This document shows positions 31,591 through 38,528 of a stretch of 38,528 bases of DNA, in pieces. A program made the translations under genes and the position numbers. The DNA lies in assembly GCA_965662745.1 (NCBI GenBank), contig CBFIJK010000032.1, positions 1 through 38,528 of the forward strand, in the 5' to 3' direction. The stretch comes from Anianibacter sp965662745. GTDB lineage: Bacteria; Pseudomonadota; Alphaproteobacteria; Rhodobacterales; Rhodobacteraceae. Each line of letters begins with the position of its first letter. Position 1 is the stretch's first letter. The notes below the pieces were generated by a model. It was not told the DNA's origin and did no database searches. It worked only from the letters and a program-made list of their open reading frames with translations.

Positions 31591-31974
31591 ATGGGCATTC
31601 TCAACTCGTTGTTGAACGCAACCACCTGGTGGCACGGGGCGACGCTGAACACCCGGTTCCATACCTGGCGCAATGGCCAGAAGGTGGGTGAGGATGATGC
31701 GGGCAATGTCTTTTACCAGACCAAGGACGGCAAGCGCCGCTGGGTGATCTTCAACGGCGAGGCCGAAGCCTCGCGCGTCAGCCCAGACTGGCATGGCTGG
31801 TTGCATCACACCTGGAAAGAGCCGCCGACCGAGCGCCCCGTTTCAAAGAAAGCTTGGGAAAAGCCGCATCAGGAAAACCTGACCGGCACGCCCTTGGCCT
31901 ATGCCCCTGCGGGGTCGATCCGCCAGCCTCAGCCTGCCAATCGGCAGGATTACGAGGCGTGGACGCCGGAATAA
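31591..31974 (+). CDS. NDUFA12/B17.2-family NADH:ubiquinone oxidoreductase accessory subunit
   Basis: A 127-residue protein homologous to the mitochondrial complex I accessory subunit B17.2 (NDUFA12), found in alphaproteobacteria and absent from the E. coli enzyme. WWHGATLNTRFHTWRNGQKVGEDDAGNVFYQ and the following RRWVIFNGEAEASRVSPDWHGWLHH are the family's core. In Paracoccus this subunit is part of the purified complex. It lies away from the nuo operon and next to mlaD, three bases upstream. The start is well supported by TTGGAGG. Confidence 0.95.
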   Translation: MGILNSLLNATTWWHGATLNTRFHTWRNGQKVGEDDAGNVFYQTKDGKRRWVIFNGEAEASRVSPDWHGWLHHTWKEPPTERPVSKKAWEKPHQENLTGTPLAYAPAGSIRQPQPANRQDYEAWTPE

Positions 31975-31977
31975 CCC

Positions 31978-32433
31978 ATGACCGGACGCGTCGCTGAAAT
32001 CCTTGTCGGGGCGCTTGTCCTCGCCGTTGCGGCGGGCTTTCTGTTCTATGCCGTCGGCGCTGCGGGGCTGACGGGCGGACCAGCAGGGGCCACGAGCTAC
32101 ACGGCTGTGTTCCGGTCTGTCGAAGGCGTGTCCGTGGGCAGCGACGTGCGGCTTGGCGGTGTCAAGGTGGGCACCGTGACCGCGCTTGACCTCAACCCAG
32201 AAAACTACCGCGCGATGGCAACCTTCACGGTCGATGACACGCTGGCCTTGCCCGAAGATACGGCGGTCGTCGTCGCCTCCGAGGGACTGCTCGGCGGTAA
32301 TTTCGTCGAAGTGCAGCCCGGCGGCTCACCCTTCGATCTGGAACCCGGCGCGGTGATTACGGACACACAAAGCTCTGTCTCGCTGATCACGCTTCTTCTG
32401 AAATTCGTCTCGGGCGACGGCGCCAGCGAATGA
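31978..32433 (+). CDS. mlaD: MlaD-family lipid-transport protein
   Basis: A 151-residue MCE-domain protein. An N-terminal transmembrane helix (about 7-28) anchors it, and the single MCE domain (about 40-118) starts at TSYTAVFRSVEGVSVGSDVRLGGVKVGTV. MlaD forms a hexamer on the MlaFEDB ABC transporter, which moves phospholipids between the outer and inner membranes. No mlaE, mlaF or mlaC is in the window; in this order the gene is commonly found apart from them. Its stop overlaps the next start by ATGA. Confidence 0.92.
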   Translation: MTGRVAEILVGALVLAVAAGFLFYAVGAAGLTGGPAGATSYTAVFRSVEGVSVGSDVRLGGVKVGTVTALDLNPENYRAMATFTVDDTLALPEDTAVVVASEGLLGGNFVEVQPGGSPFDLEPGAVITDTQSSVSLITLLLKFVSGDGASE

Positions 32434-33017
32434 GGATTGCCGCAGTTCTTGCCTGCGCGCTTGCGCTGCTGACGCCTGTGGGGACCCTTGCGCAGAACAA
32501 TGCGATCGAGGTGCAGCCGCTTGATGATCCGGACCAAGGCAGCAGCCCCGGCACGCTGACGCCCGGCCAAACCGATCCCGGCACCTACACGCCACAGATC
32601 GACGGCGATTTCCTCGATGAGTACGATGACGGTATCCGGTTTGAATCCGCAGAGCCGGAACCCGAACCCGTCCAGCCCGGCGCCACAGCCCCCGGAGGCG
32701 CGGTCCTGCGCGCGCTCGATACGATGTCGGGCGAGGCGCGCGATCTGCGGATCGCACCGGGTGAGCTGGTGGATTTCGGTCGCCTGACGATCCAGATGGC
32801 CGAATGCCGCTATCCCGAAGACAACCCCGAAGGCGACGCCTTTGCCTATGTCGTGGTTCTGGAACGCGGCGATGCCAATCCCAGCTTTTCAGGCTGGATG
32901 GTCGCCTCCTCGCCGGCGCTGAACGCGCTGGATCACGCGCGCTATGACGTCTGGGTGCTGCGCTGCATCTTGCCCCAGTCCGAGGGCGAGGGCAGCGAAG
33001 AGGCGTCGGGGAACTGA
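32430..33017 (+). CDS. DUF2155-family secreted protein
   Basis: A 195-residue exported protein. The signal peptide MRIAAVLACALALLTPVGTLA is followed by QNN. Next comes a Pro/Asp/Gly-rich linker (about 30-90), then a compact domain with LRALDTMSGEARDLRIAPGE, LTIQMAECRYPEDNPEGDAFAYV, FSGWMVASSPALNALDHARYDVWVLRC, the hallmark of DUF2155 (two conserved Cys). Function unknown. It is coupled to mlaD by ATGA. Its last 76 bases are also the end of aat on the other strand, including the bases encoding YDVWVLRC. Confidence 0.9.
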   Translation: MRIAAVLACALALLTPVGTLAQNNAIEVQPLDDPDQGSSPGTLTPGQTDPGTYTPQIDGDFLDEYDDGIRFESAEPEPEPVQPGATAPGGAVLRALDTMSGEARDLRIAPGELVDFGRLTIQMAECRYPEDNPEGDAFAYVVVLERGDANPSFSGWMVASSPALNALDHARYDVWVLRCILPQSEGEGSEEASGN

Positions 33018-33625
33018 GCAAAGCGCATCTGCGCGGCTGCCAGCATTTCGTGATAGCGCGCGCGCGGCACCTCTATCGCCCCAAGGGACGCCAGATGCGG
33101 CGTCAGGAACTGCGTGTCGAACAGAACGAAGCCCGCGTCCCGCAACGCCCGCGTCAGGTAGGCCAGCGCGATCTTTGAATGATCCGTGCGGCGCGAGAAC
33201 ATGCTTTCGCCAAAGAACGCTCCGCCGATATGCAGGCCGAACACGCCCCCGGTCAATTCGCCGTCCTGCCAGACCTCAATCGAATGGCAGACACCTCGCG
33301 CGTGAAGCTGGCGGTAGAGGTCGAACAGGGTGTCGTTGATCCAGGTCTCGTCGCGCGTGGCGCAGGCGGTCACGACCTCGTCAAAGGCGTGGTCGATGGT
33401 CACTTCGTAGCCGCCGCGCCGCAAGGTCCGGCGCAGCGAGCGCGAGGTGTGAAACTCGTCCAGAGGGAAGACGCCCCGGAAATGCGGGTCGATCCAGGCA
33501 AGGTCCGGATCGTCCCGCGATTCCGCCATCGGGAAGATGCCGGTGCGATAGGCCTCGATCATCAATTCTGGTGTCAGCGTCGGGTCGGGCACACCAGCGG
33601 TCAGCCGATATTCCGGGCCAGCCAC
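32942..33625 (-). CDS. aat: Leucyl/phenylalanyl-tRNA--protein transferase
   Basis: A 227-residue enzyme that adds Leu or Phe from aminoacyl-tRNA to proteins starting with Arg or Lys, marking them for ClpS-ClpAP degradation (the bacterial N-end rule). Family motifs are clear: YRTGIFPMAESRDDPDLAW, FHTSRSLRRTLRR, TWINDTLFDLYRQLHARGVCHS, SIEVWQDGELTGGVFGLHIGGAFFGESMFSR and LFDTQFLTPHLASLGA. Its ATG at 33625 lies inside the 3' end of accC (25-base overlap), so it is the third gene of accB-accC-aat. The C-terminus ending STQTS overlaps the DUF2155 gene tail-to-tail. Confidence 0.96.
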   Translation of the reverse strand: MAGPEYRLTAGVPDPTLTPELMIEAYRTGIFPMAESRDDPDLAWIDPHFRGVFPLDEFHTSRSLRRTLRRGGYEVTIDHAFDEVVTACATRDETWINDTLFDLYRQLHARGVCHSIEVWQDGELTGGVFGLHIGGAFFGESMFSRRTDHSKIALAYLTRALRDAGFVLFDTQFLTPHLASLGAIEVPRARYHEMLAAAQMRFAQFPDASSLPSPSDWGKMQRSTQTS

Positions 33626-34947
33626 TCTTCGAGCCAGTGGATCGAATAGTCGCCCGTCTGGATCGCCTCTTCTTCGAGAAGCGCATGGAACAGGGGAATG
33701 GTGGTGTCGATCCCGTCGATGATCAATTCCCCAAGCGCGCGGTTGAGCCGCGCAAGCGCCTCGGGCCGGTCGCGGCCATGCACGATCAGCTTGCCGATCA
33801 GCGAATCGTAATAGGGCGGAATGCGGTAGCCGTCATAGATTGCGCTATCCATCCGCACGCCAAGCCCGCCCGGCGCGTGATACTGGGTGATCTTGCCCGG
33901 CGAAGGCGAAAAATTGGGCAGCTTTTCCGCGTTGATCCGCACCTCGATGGCGTGGCCGTTGATCTTGAGATCCTCTTGCGTGAAGGACAGCGGCAGACCG
34001 GCGGCGACGCGGATCTGTTCGCGGACAAGATCGACGCCGAAGATCCCTTCGGTGACGGGATGTTCCACCTGAAGGCGGGTGTTCATCTCGATGAAGAAGA
34101 ACTCACCATCCTCGAAGAGGAACTCGATCGTGCCCGCGCCGGCATAGCCGATCCGGGCGATGGCGTCGGCGCAGGTCGCCCCGATGCGCGCACGGGTTTC
34201 TTCGTCGATTGCGGGGCCGGGGGCCTCTTCGAAGACCTTCTGGTGGCGGCGCTGCAGCGAACAATCCCGTTCGCCCAGATGAACGGCGTTGCCCTTGCCG
34301 TCGCCGAAAACCTGCACCTCGATATGGCGCGGGCGGCCGAGATAGCGCTCTATATACACCTCGTCGTTGCCGAAGGCCGCCTTGCTCTCGGACCGGGCGG
34401 TGCGGAAGGCGTTTTCCAGATCTTCTGCGGTGCGGGCCAATTTCATGCCGCGTCCACCGCCGCCGGCCGTGGCCTTGATGATGACCGGATATCCGACCTC
34501 TTCGGCCACCTGCCGAGCGGTTTCCATATCCGGCACGCCACCTTCGGATCCGGGCACGCAAGGCACGCCAAGCGCCTTCATCGTGTCCTTGGCGGTGATC
34601 TTGTCGCCCATGATCTGGATATGCTCGGCGGTCGGGCCGATGAAGGTCAGCCCATGGTCCTGGATCGCCTGCACGAAGGCGGCGTTCTCTGACAGAAACC
34701 CATAGCCGGGATGGATCGCCTGCGCGCCGGTGATCTCACACGCCGACAACACCGCGGCCATCGAAAGGTAGGATTGGTTCGAGGGCGGCGGGCCGATGCA
34801 GACCGCCTCATCCGCCATGCGCACATGCATCGCGTCGGAATCTGCGGTGGAATGGACCGCGACCGACTTGATGCCCATCTCGCGGGCCGCACGGATCACG
34901 CGCAACGCGATCTCGCCCCGGTTGGCGATCAGGATCTTGTCGAACAT
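33601..34947 (-). CDS. accC: Acetyl-CoA carboxylase, biotin carboxylase subunit
   Basis: A 448-residue ATP-grasp enzyme that carboxylates biotin on AccB, the first step of fatty acid synthesis. The N-terminal domain MFDKILIANRGEIALRVIRA, the glycine-rich ATP lid KATAGGGGRGMKL, HIEVQVFGD, the catalytic EMNTRLQVEHPVTE and NGHAIEVRINAE are all intact. ATG at 34947 is chosen: it gives the standard 'MFdKILIANRGE' start, 10 bases after the accB stop. A TTG six codons earlier overlaps accB and is unlikely. Cotranscribed with accB and aat. Confidence 0.97.
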   Translation of the reverse strand: MFDKILIANRGEIALRVIRAAREMGIKSVAVHSTADSDAMHVRMADEAVCIGPPPSNQSYLSMAAVLSACEITGAQAIHPGYGFLSENAAFVQAIQDHGLTFIGPTAEHIQIMGDKITAKDTMKALGVPCVPGSEGGVPDMETARQVAEEVGYPVIIKATAGGGGRGMKLARTAEDLENAFRTARSESKAAFGNDEVYIERYLGRPRHIEVQVFGDGKGNAVHLGERDCSLQRRHQKVFEEAPGPAIDEETRARIGATCADAIARIGYAGAGTIEFLFEDGEFFFIEMNTRLQVEHPVTEGIFGVDLVREQIRVAAGLPLSFTQEDLKINGHAIEVRINAEKLPNFSPSPGKITQYHAPGGLGVRMDSAIYDGYRIPPYYDSLIGKLIVHGRDRPEALARLNRALGELIIDGIDTTIPLFHALLEEEAIQTGDYSIHWLEEWLARNIG

Positions 34948-34957
34948 GGGGGCGGCC

Positions 34958-35449
34958 TCACTCAATGATCATCAGGGGGGCGCCGTATTCCACGGGCGCG
35001 CCGTCCTCGACGAGGATCCGCTTGACGGTTCCGGCGCGCGGCGCCGGGATCTGGTTCATGGTCTTCATCGCTTCGACGATCAGCAGGGTCTGGCCTTCGC
35101 TGACCTTGTCGCCGATCTTGACGAAAGCGGGCGAGCCGGGCTCTGCCTGCATGTAGATCGTGCCGACCATGGGCGAGGTGACCGCGCCCGGATGATTGGC
35201 GGGATCGGCGGATTCGGTCGCCGGCGCGGCAGGGGTCGAGGACGGCGCCGAAGGGGCAGAGGGCGCGGGGGCCGAGGGCGCGGCCGACACGTGCTGCACG
35301 ATTTCCCGGGCGCGGCTGACGCGCACGCACAGCTTTTGATCTTTGCCGGTTTCGCGTTCGACCTCGAGTTCGGTCAGATCGTTCTCGCTGAGAAGTTCAG
35401 CCAAGGCGCGGATGAAATCCACATCGGCATCGGAATTCTTGTTTGTCAT
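34958..35449 (-). CDS. accB: Acetyl-CoA carboxylase biotin carboxyl carrier protein
   Basis: A 163-residue carrier. The N-terminal helical part (about 1-50) is followed by an Ala/Pro-rich hinge (about 62-90) and the C-terminal biotinyl domain from SPMVGTIYM. The biotin-accepting lysine is in IVEAMKTMNQI. The ATG at 35449 gives the usual length; upstream in-frame sequence lies in the divergent promoter region shared with preT. First gene of the accB-accC-aat operon. Confidence 0.96.
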   Translation of the reverse strand: MTNKNSDADVDFIRALAELLSENDLTELEVERETGKDQKLCVRVSRAREIVQHVSAAPSAPAPSAPSAPSSTPAAPATESADPANHPGAVTSPMVGTIYMQAEPGSPAFVKIGDKVSEGQTLLIVEAMKTMNQIPAPRAGTVKRILVEDGAPVEYGAPLMIIE

Positions 35450-35596
35450 GCTGTCCTCAAACCGCCTGAGTTTTGCGCGCCCGTCTGCCGCGGGCCGAGT
35501 ATCACGTGGCTTATAGTTGAGGGCGCGGGGCGTGAAAAGCAAATGCCGCAAAGGAAATTGAGGTTTCCACGCTGCCCGGTCTCGCGGCACATTCGG

Positions 35597-35624
35597 TGAA
35601 AATTTACCGTTTGATAAAATTTCA
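35597..35624. promoter_or_regulatory. AT-rich imperfect palindrome upstream of preT
   Basis: TGAAAATTT (35597-35605) and AAAATTTCA (35616-35624) form an imperfect inverted repeat, unusually AT-rich for this sequence, 49 bases before the preT ATG and in the divergent gap 35450-35672. It could be an operator or contain promoter boxes. No known regulator site was recognised. Confidence 0.35.
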
Positions 35625-35672
35625 ACCTGTGGCAGGCTCAGTCCAAAGAAGACCAAGATGGGGAGGCCCTGG

Positions 35673-36980
35673 ATGGCCAACACGGAAATGACTCCGGGCG
35701 TGATCGCCGGGCGGCTCGGGCCGGATGTTCTGGCGAAGAATTTCGGCGACCTGCATCCGCCGCTGGACCAGCACGAGGCACATGTGGCCGCCGATCGCTG
35801 CTATTTCTGCTACGATGCGCCCTGCGTGACGGCCTGCCCGACCAGCATCGACATCCCGCTGTTCATCCGCCAGATCGCCACCGGCACGCCCGAGGCGGCG
35901 GCGAAGACGATCTTTGATCAGAACATTCTGGGCGGCATGTGCGCCCGGGTCTGCCCCACGGAAACGCTGTGTGAAGAGGTGTGCGTGCGCGAGGTGGCAG
36001 AAGGCGCGCCGGTCGAGATCGGGCGGCTGCAGCGCTATGCGACCGACACGCTGATGGCCCAGGATGTGCATCCCTACACGCGCGCCGAAGCGACCGGCAA
36101 ACGCGTTGCGGTCGTTGGCGCAGGGCCTGCGGGCCTTGCCTGTGCGCACCGGCTTGCGATGAAGGGCCATGATGTCGTGATCTTCGAAAAGCGTGAAAAG
36201 CCCGGCGGGCTGAACGAATACGGCATTGCGTCCTACAAGACGGTGAACGGTTTCGCTCAGGCCGAGGTCGACTGGCTGATGAAGATCGGCGGGATCGAGA
36301 TGCGCCATGGCACCGCGCTTGGCGTCGATGTGACGCTTGACGGGCTGACCGAAGACTACGACGCGGTCTTCCTTGGTATCGGTCTGGCTGGGGCGAATGC
36401 GCTTGAAGGCTTCGACAAGGACAATGTCGGCCCAGCGGTCGACTTCATCGCGGCGCTGCGGCAGGCGGGTGATCTTGCCGCGTTGCCGGTGGGGCGCAAT
36501 GTCGTCGTGATCGGCGGCGGGATGACAGCGGTCGATGCCGCCGTGCAGTCCAAGCTTCTCGGCGCAGAGCATGTCACGATGGTCTACCGGCGCGGTAAGG
36601 ACCGCATGTCGGCCAGCGTGTTCGAACAGGACCTTGCGACTTCCAAGGGCGTGCGCATCCTGTATGGCGCGCAGCCTGTCGCGGTGCGTGGCAATGGCGC
36701 GGTTGAGGCGGTGGAGTTCGAGTATTCCGACGCGCCGGGCGAGACGTTCCAGCTGCCTGCCGATCAGGTGCATGTCGCCATCGGTCAGTGGCTGGAAAGC
36801 GGGCCGGACAACGTCAACCGCGCCGGGCCTAAACTGGGCGTGGCAGAGGGCTATCGCACGTCGCATCCCAAGGTCTGGGCCGGCGGCGATTGCGCAGCGG
36901 GCGGCGAGGATTTGACCGTCACGGCCGTCGCCGAGGGCCGCGATGCGGCGGAGGATATCCATGCAACGCTTATCGGCTAG
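35673..36980 (+). CDS. preT: NAD-dependent dihydropyrimidine dehydrogenase, PreT-type subunit
   Basis: A 435-residue FAD/Fe-S subunit that takes electrons from NADH and passes them to PreA, which reduces uracil and thymine in the reductive pyrimidine pathway. N-terminal [4Fe-4S] cysteines are in CYFCYDAPCVTACPTS and CARVCPTETLCEEVC. The FAD-binding motif VAVVGAGPAGLACAHRLA is near 145 and the NAD(H)-binding VVVIGGGMTAVDAA near 275. The layout equals the GltD-like half of mammalian dihydropyrimidine dehydrogenase. ATG 35673 follows GGGGAGG by seven bases. preA lies 381 bases downstream, beyond a small secreted-protein gene. Confidence 0.93.
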   Translation: MANTEMTPGVIAGRLGPDVLAKNFGDLHPPLDQHEAHVAADRCYFCYDAPCVTACPTSIDIPLFIRQIATGTPEAAAKTIFDQNILGGMCARVCPTETLCEEVCVREVAEGAPVEIGRLQRYATDTLMAQDVHPYTRAEATGKRVAVVGAGPAGLACAHRLAMKGHDVVIFEKREKPGGLNEYGIASYKTVNGFAQAEVDWLMKIGGIEMRHGTALGVDVTLDGLTEDYDAVFLGIGLAGANALEGFDKDNVGPAVDFIAALRQAGDLAALPVGRNVVVIGGGMTAVDAAVQSKLLGAEHVTMVYRRGKDRMSASVFEQDLATSKGVRILYGAQPVAVRGNGAVEAVEFEYSDAPGETFQLPADQVHVAIGQWLESGPDNVNRAGPKLGVAEGYRTSHPKVWAGGDCAAGGEDLTVTAVAEGRDAAEDIHATLIG

Positions 36981-37350
36981 CGCCATGAACGAAGGGCCGG
37001 GCGCGGCCCGGGGCAAGCCCCGGGCAACAGGCCTTCTCATGTCGCTCTCTACGGCGGCGCTTGTCTGCGGCCTCGCCACTCCCGCCCTCGCAATCCACCG
37101 CGAGGATGACCTCTACGAACGCAAGCGCGTGACGCCGGGCGAGTTCATCACCCGCACGGTCACCTGCGCGACGGGCGAAATGACAGGGGGCGGTTACCAG
37201 ATTTCCGGAGCGCCGGAAGACGTGATCGCGTTCAACGTGACCGCCAATTATCCGCTGTCCGACGGGCGCTGGCGCGTGGCGCTGCGCAACGTGACGGACG
37301 AAAATCAGGAGCTGACGCTCCGCATCTATGTGCTTTGCACGGACGAGTAG
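36961..37350 (+). CDS. Small secreted protein of unknown function
   Basis: I do not recognise the family. The mature part is about 85 residues and starts after ATPALA: IHREDDLYERKRVTPGEFITRTVTC, with Cys near both ends (VTCATGE and YVLCTDE) that could form a disulfide. Three starts are possible. ATG 36961 has an excellent GGAGG six bases upstream but overlaps preT. ATG 36985 has no site. ATG 37039 gives a short signal peptide (MSLSTAALVCGLATPALA) and follows a perfect hairpin at 37006-37025. The gene sits inside the preT-preA operon, with 11 bases to preA, so it is cotranscribed. No role in pyrimidine breakdown is known for it. Confidence 0.65.
   Translation: MQRLSASAMNEGPGAARGKPRATGLLMSLSTAALVCGLATPALAIHREDDLYERKRVTPGEFITRTVTCATGEMTGGGYQISGAPEDVIAFNVTANYPLSDGRWRVALRNVTDENQELTLRIYVLCTDE
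37006..37025. repeat. Perfect 9-bp hairpin GCCCGGGGC-AA-GCCCCGGGC
   Basis: The arms are 37006-37014 and 37017-37025. It follows the preT stop by 25 bases and has no T tract, so it is more likely an mRNA-processing or stability structure than a terminator. If the small secreted protein starts at 36961 or 36985, the hairpin is within its coding region. Confidence 0.6.
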
Positions 37351-37361
37351 GAGCTGCTCAA

Positions 37362-38528
37362 ATGGCCAATCTTCAATCCGATTTCGTGGGCATCAAGTCG
37401 CCTAATCCCTTCTGGCTCGCATCGGCGCCGCCGACCGACAAGGAATACAACGTCCGTCGCGCCTTCGAGGCCGGTTGGGGAGGTGTCGTCTGGAAAACGC
37501 TGGGCGAGGCAGGCCCGCCCGTCGTCAACGTCAACGGCCCGCGCTACGGCGCGATCTGGGGCGCGGACCGGCGGCTTCTGGGGCTCAACAATATCGAGCT
37601 GATCACCGACCGCCCGCTCGAAGTGAACCTGCGCGAGATGAAGGCGGTCAAGCGCGACTACCCGGACCGCGCGCTGATCGCGTCGATCATGGTGCCGTGT
37701 GAGGAAGCCGCGTGGAAAGCGATCCTTCCGCTTGTCGAAGAGACGGGCGCGGATGGGATCGAGCTTAATTTCGGCTGTCCTCACGGCATGTCCGAACGGG
37801 GCATGGGATCGGCTGTGGGGCAGGTCCCGGAATACATCGAAATGGTCGCGCGCTGGTGCAAGGCGAACACCCGAATGCCGGTGATCGTCAAGCTGACGCC
37901 GAACATTACCGATATCCGCTATCCCGCGCGCGCCGCCAAGGCAGGCGGGGCGGATGCCGTGAGCCTCATCAATACGATTTCCTCCATCACCTCGGTCGAT
38001 CTTGATTCGATGTCGCCGGAGCCTTCGATCGACGGGAAGGGCAGCCATGGCGGCTATTGCGGACCGGCGGTCAAGCCGATCGCGCTGAACATGGTGGCCG
38101 AGATCGCGCGCGATCCCGAAACCGCCGGTATCCCGATCAGCGGCATCGGCGGCGTGACCACGTGGCGCGACGCGGCTGAATTCCTGGCCCTCGGCGCCGG
38201 GAATGTGCAGGTCTGCACGGCAGCGATGACCTATGGTTTCAAGATCGTCGAGGAAATGATCTCGGGCCTGTCGCAATGGATGGACGAGAAAGGTTACGAT
38301 TCGGTTGCTGCCGTCTCGGGCCGCGCGGTGCCGAACGTGACCGACTGGCAGTATCTCAACCTCAACTACGTCACCAAGGCACGGATTGATCAGGACGCCT
38401 GCATCAAGTGCGGGCGCTGCTATGCGGCCTGCGAGGACACCAGTCACCAGGCCATCGCCATGTCCGAGGACCGAGTCTTCACCGTGAAAGATGACGAATG
38501 CGTGGCGTGCAACCTGTGCGTCAATGTC
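37362..38528 (+). CDS. preA: NAD-dependent dihydropyrimidine dehydrogenase, PreA-type subunit (3' end outside window)
   Basis: The first 389 residues of the FMN-containing catalytic subunit that reduces uracil/thymine to dihydropyrimidines. The TIM-barrel part starts NLQSDFVGIKSPNPFWLASAPPT. ELNFGCPHGMSERGMGSAVGQ carries the FMN/substrate loop with the catalytic-site Cys, and VKLTPNITDI and GIGGVTTWRDAAEFLALGA line the FMN site. A C-terminal ferredoxin domain begins at ACIKCGRCYAACED, and the second [4Fe-4S] motif, CVACNLCVNV, is cut by the window edge. The ATG at 37362 is preceded by GGAG. It works with PreT. Confidence 0.95.
   Translation, partial: MANLQSDFVGIKSPNPFWLASAPPTDKEYNVRRAFEAGWGGVVWKTLGEAGPPVVNVNGPRYGAIWGADRRLLGLNNIELITDRPLEVNLREMKAVKRDYPDRALIASIMVPCEEAAWKAILPLVEETGADGIELNFGCPHGMSERGMGSAVGQVPEYIEMVARWCKANTRMPVIVKLTPNITDIRYPARAAKAGGADAVSLINTISSITSVDLDSMSPEPSIDGKGSHGGYCGPAVKPIALNMVAEIARDPETAGIPISGIGGVTTWRDAAEFLALGAGNVQVCTAAMTYGFKIVEEMISGLSQWMDEKGYDSVAAVSGRAVPNVTDWQYLNLNYVTKARIDQDACIKCGRCYAACEDTSHQAIAMSEDRVFTVKDDECVACNLCVNV

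Noticed and set aside
34947..34965. TTG start six codons upstream for accC
   Set aside because: It overlaps accB and departs from the strongly conserved MFDKILIANRGE start; the ATG at 34947 fits better.
1..38528. tRNA, rRNA, CRISPR array, transposase, integrase or replication origin
   Set aside because: I looked for cloverleaf-type sequences, regular spaced repeats and mobile-element protein motifs on both strands and found none.

Overview
The window reads as chromosomal DNA of an alphaproteobacterium of the order Rhodobacterales (Roseobacter-like). The GC content is high and genes are densely packed with many ATGA overlaps. The right-hand half has gene neighbourhoods typical of that order: clpP-clpX, NDUFA12-mlaD-DUF2155, aat-accC-accB, and preT/preA. 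I saw no tRNA, rRNA, CRISPR array, transposase or integrase.

Layout. 1-3581: the 5' part of a type I secretion ABC exporter and an M24 aminopeptidase P (both minus), then a secreted protein of unknown function (plus) that shows a possible Cys-His-Asp triad. 3792-17224: a 13.4 kb block for making and exporting a lipid A-like glycolipid. It has three runs. The first is lpxA-type, lpxD-type and SDR epimerase genes (plus). The second is Gfo/Idh oxidoreductase, DegT aminotransferase and GT2 glycosyltransferase (minus). The third, divergent from the second, is a tightly coupled plus-strand operon of lptF-type, lptG-type, DUF2334 deacetylase, LpxB-related, GT2, GNAT and a second LpxB-like gene. fabZ, lpxC, lpxI/H, lpxK and the usual lptFG neighbours are absent. 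I therefore suspect a second, specialised pathway rather than the housekeeping lipid A locus. This is the best candidate for an undescribed system.

17330-26530: an M20 amidohydrolase, a membrane-anchored unknown protein, and a family 5 (peptide-type) ABC importer (binding protein, two permeases, fused double ATPase). The binding protein is separated from its permeases by a 2.3 kb stretch. That stretch holds a minus-strand protein combining a beta-trefoil (ricin-like) domain with a helical domain resembling domain I of Cry delta-endotoxins, and a cytochrome b561. A LysR regulator and a photolyase-family protein with apparently permuted domain order follow on the minus strand.

28926-38528: clpP, clpX with a strong terminator, a RidA protein, an NDUFA12-family protein, mlaD, a DUF2155 secreted protein overlapping aat tail-to-tail by 76 bases, and accB-accC-aat (minus). 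Last come preT, a small secreted protein and preA (plus, running off the end) for reductive pyrimidine breakdown.

A 19-base motif, CTTTGGTTCTGAAAATACC and close variants, occurs four times at gene borders, usually beside a GC-rich hairpin. It may be a lineage-specific terminator or REP-like element.
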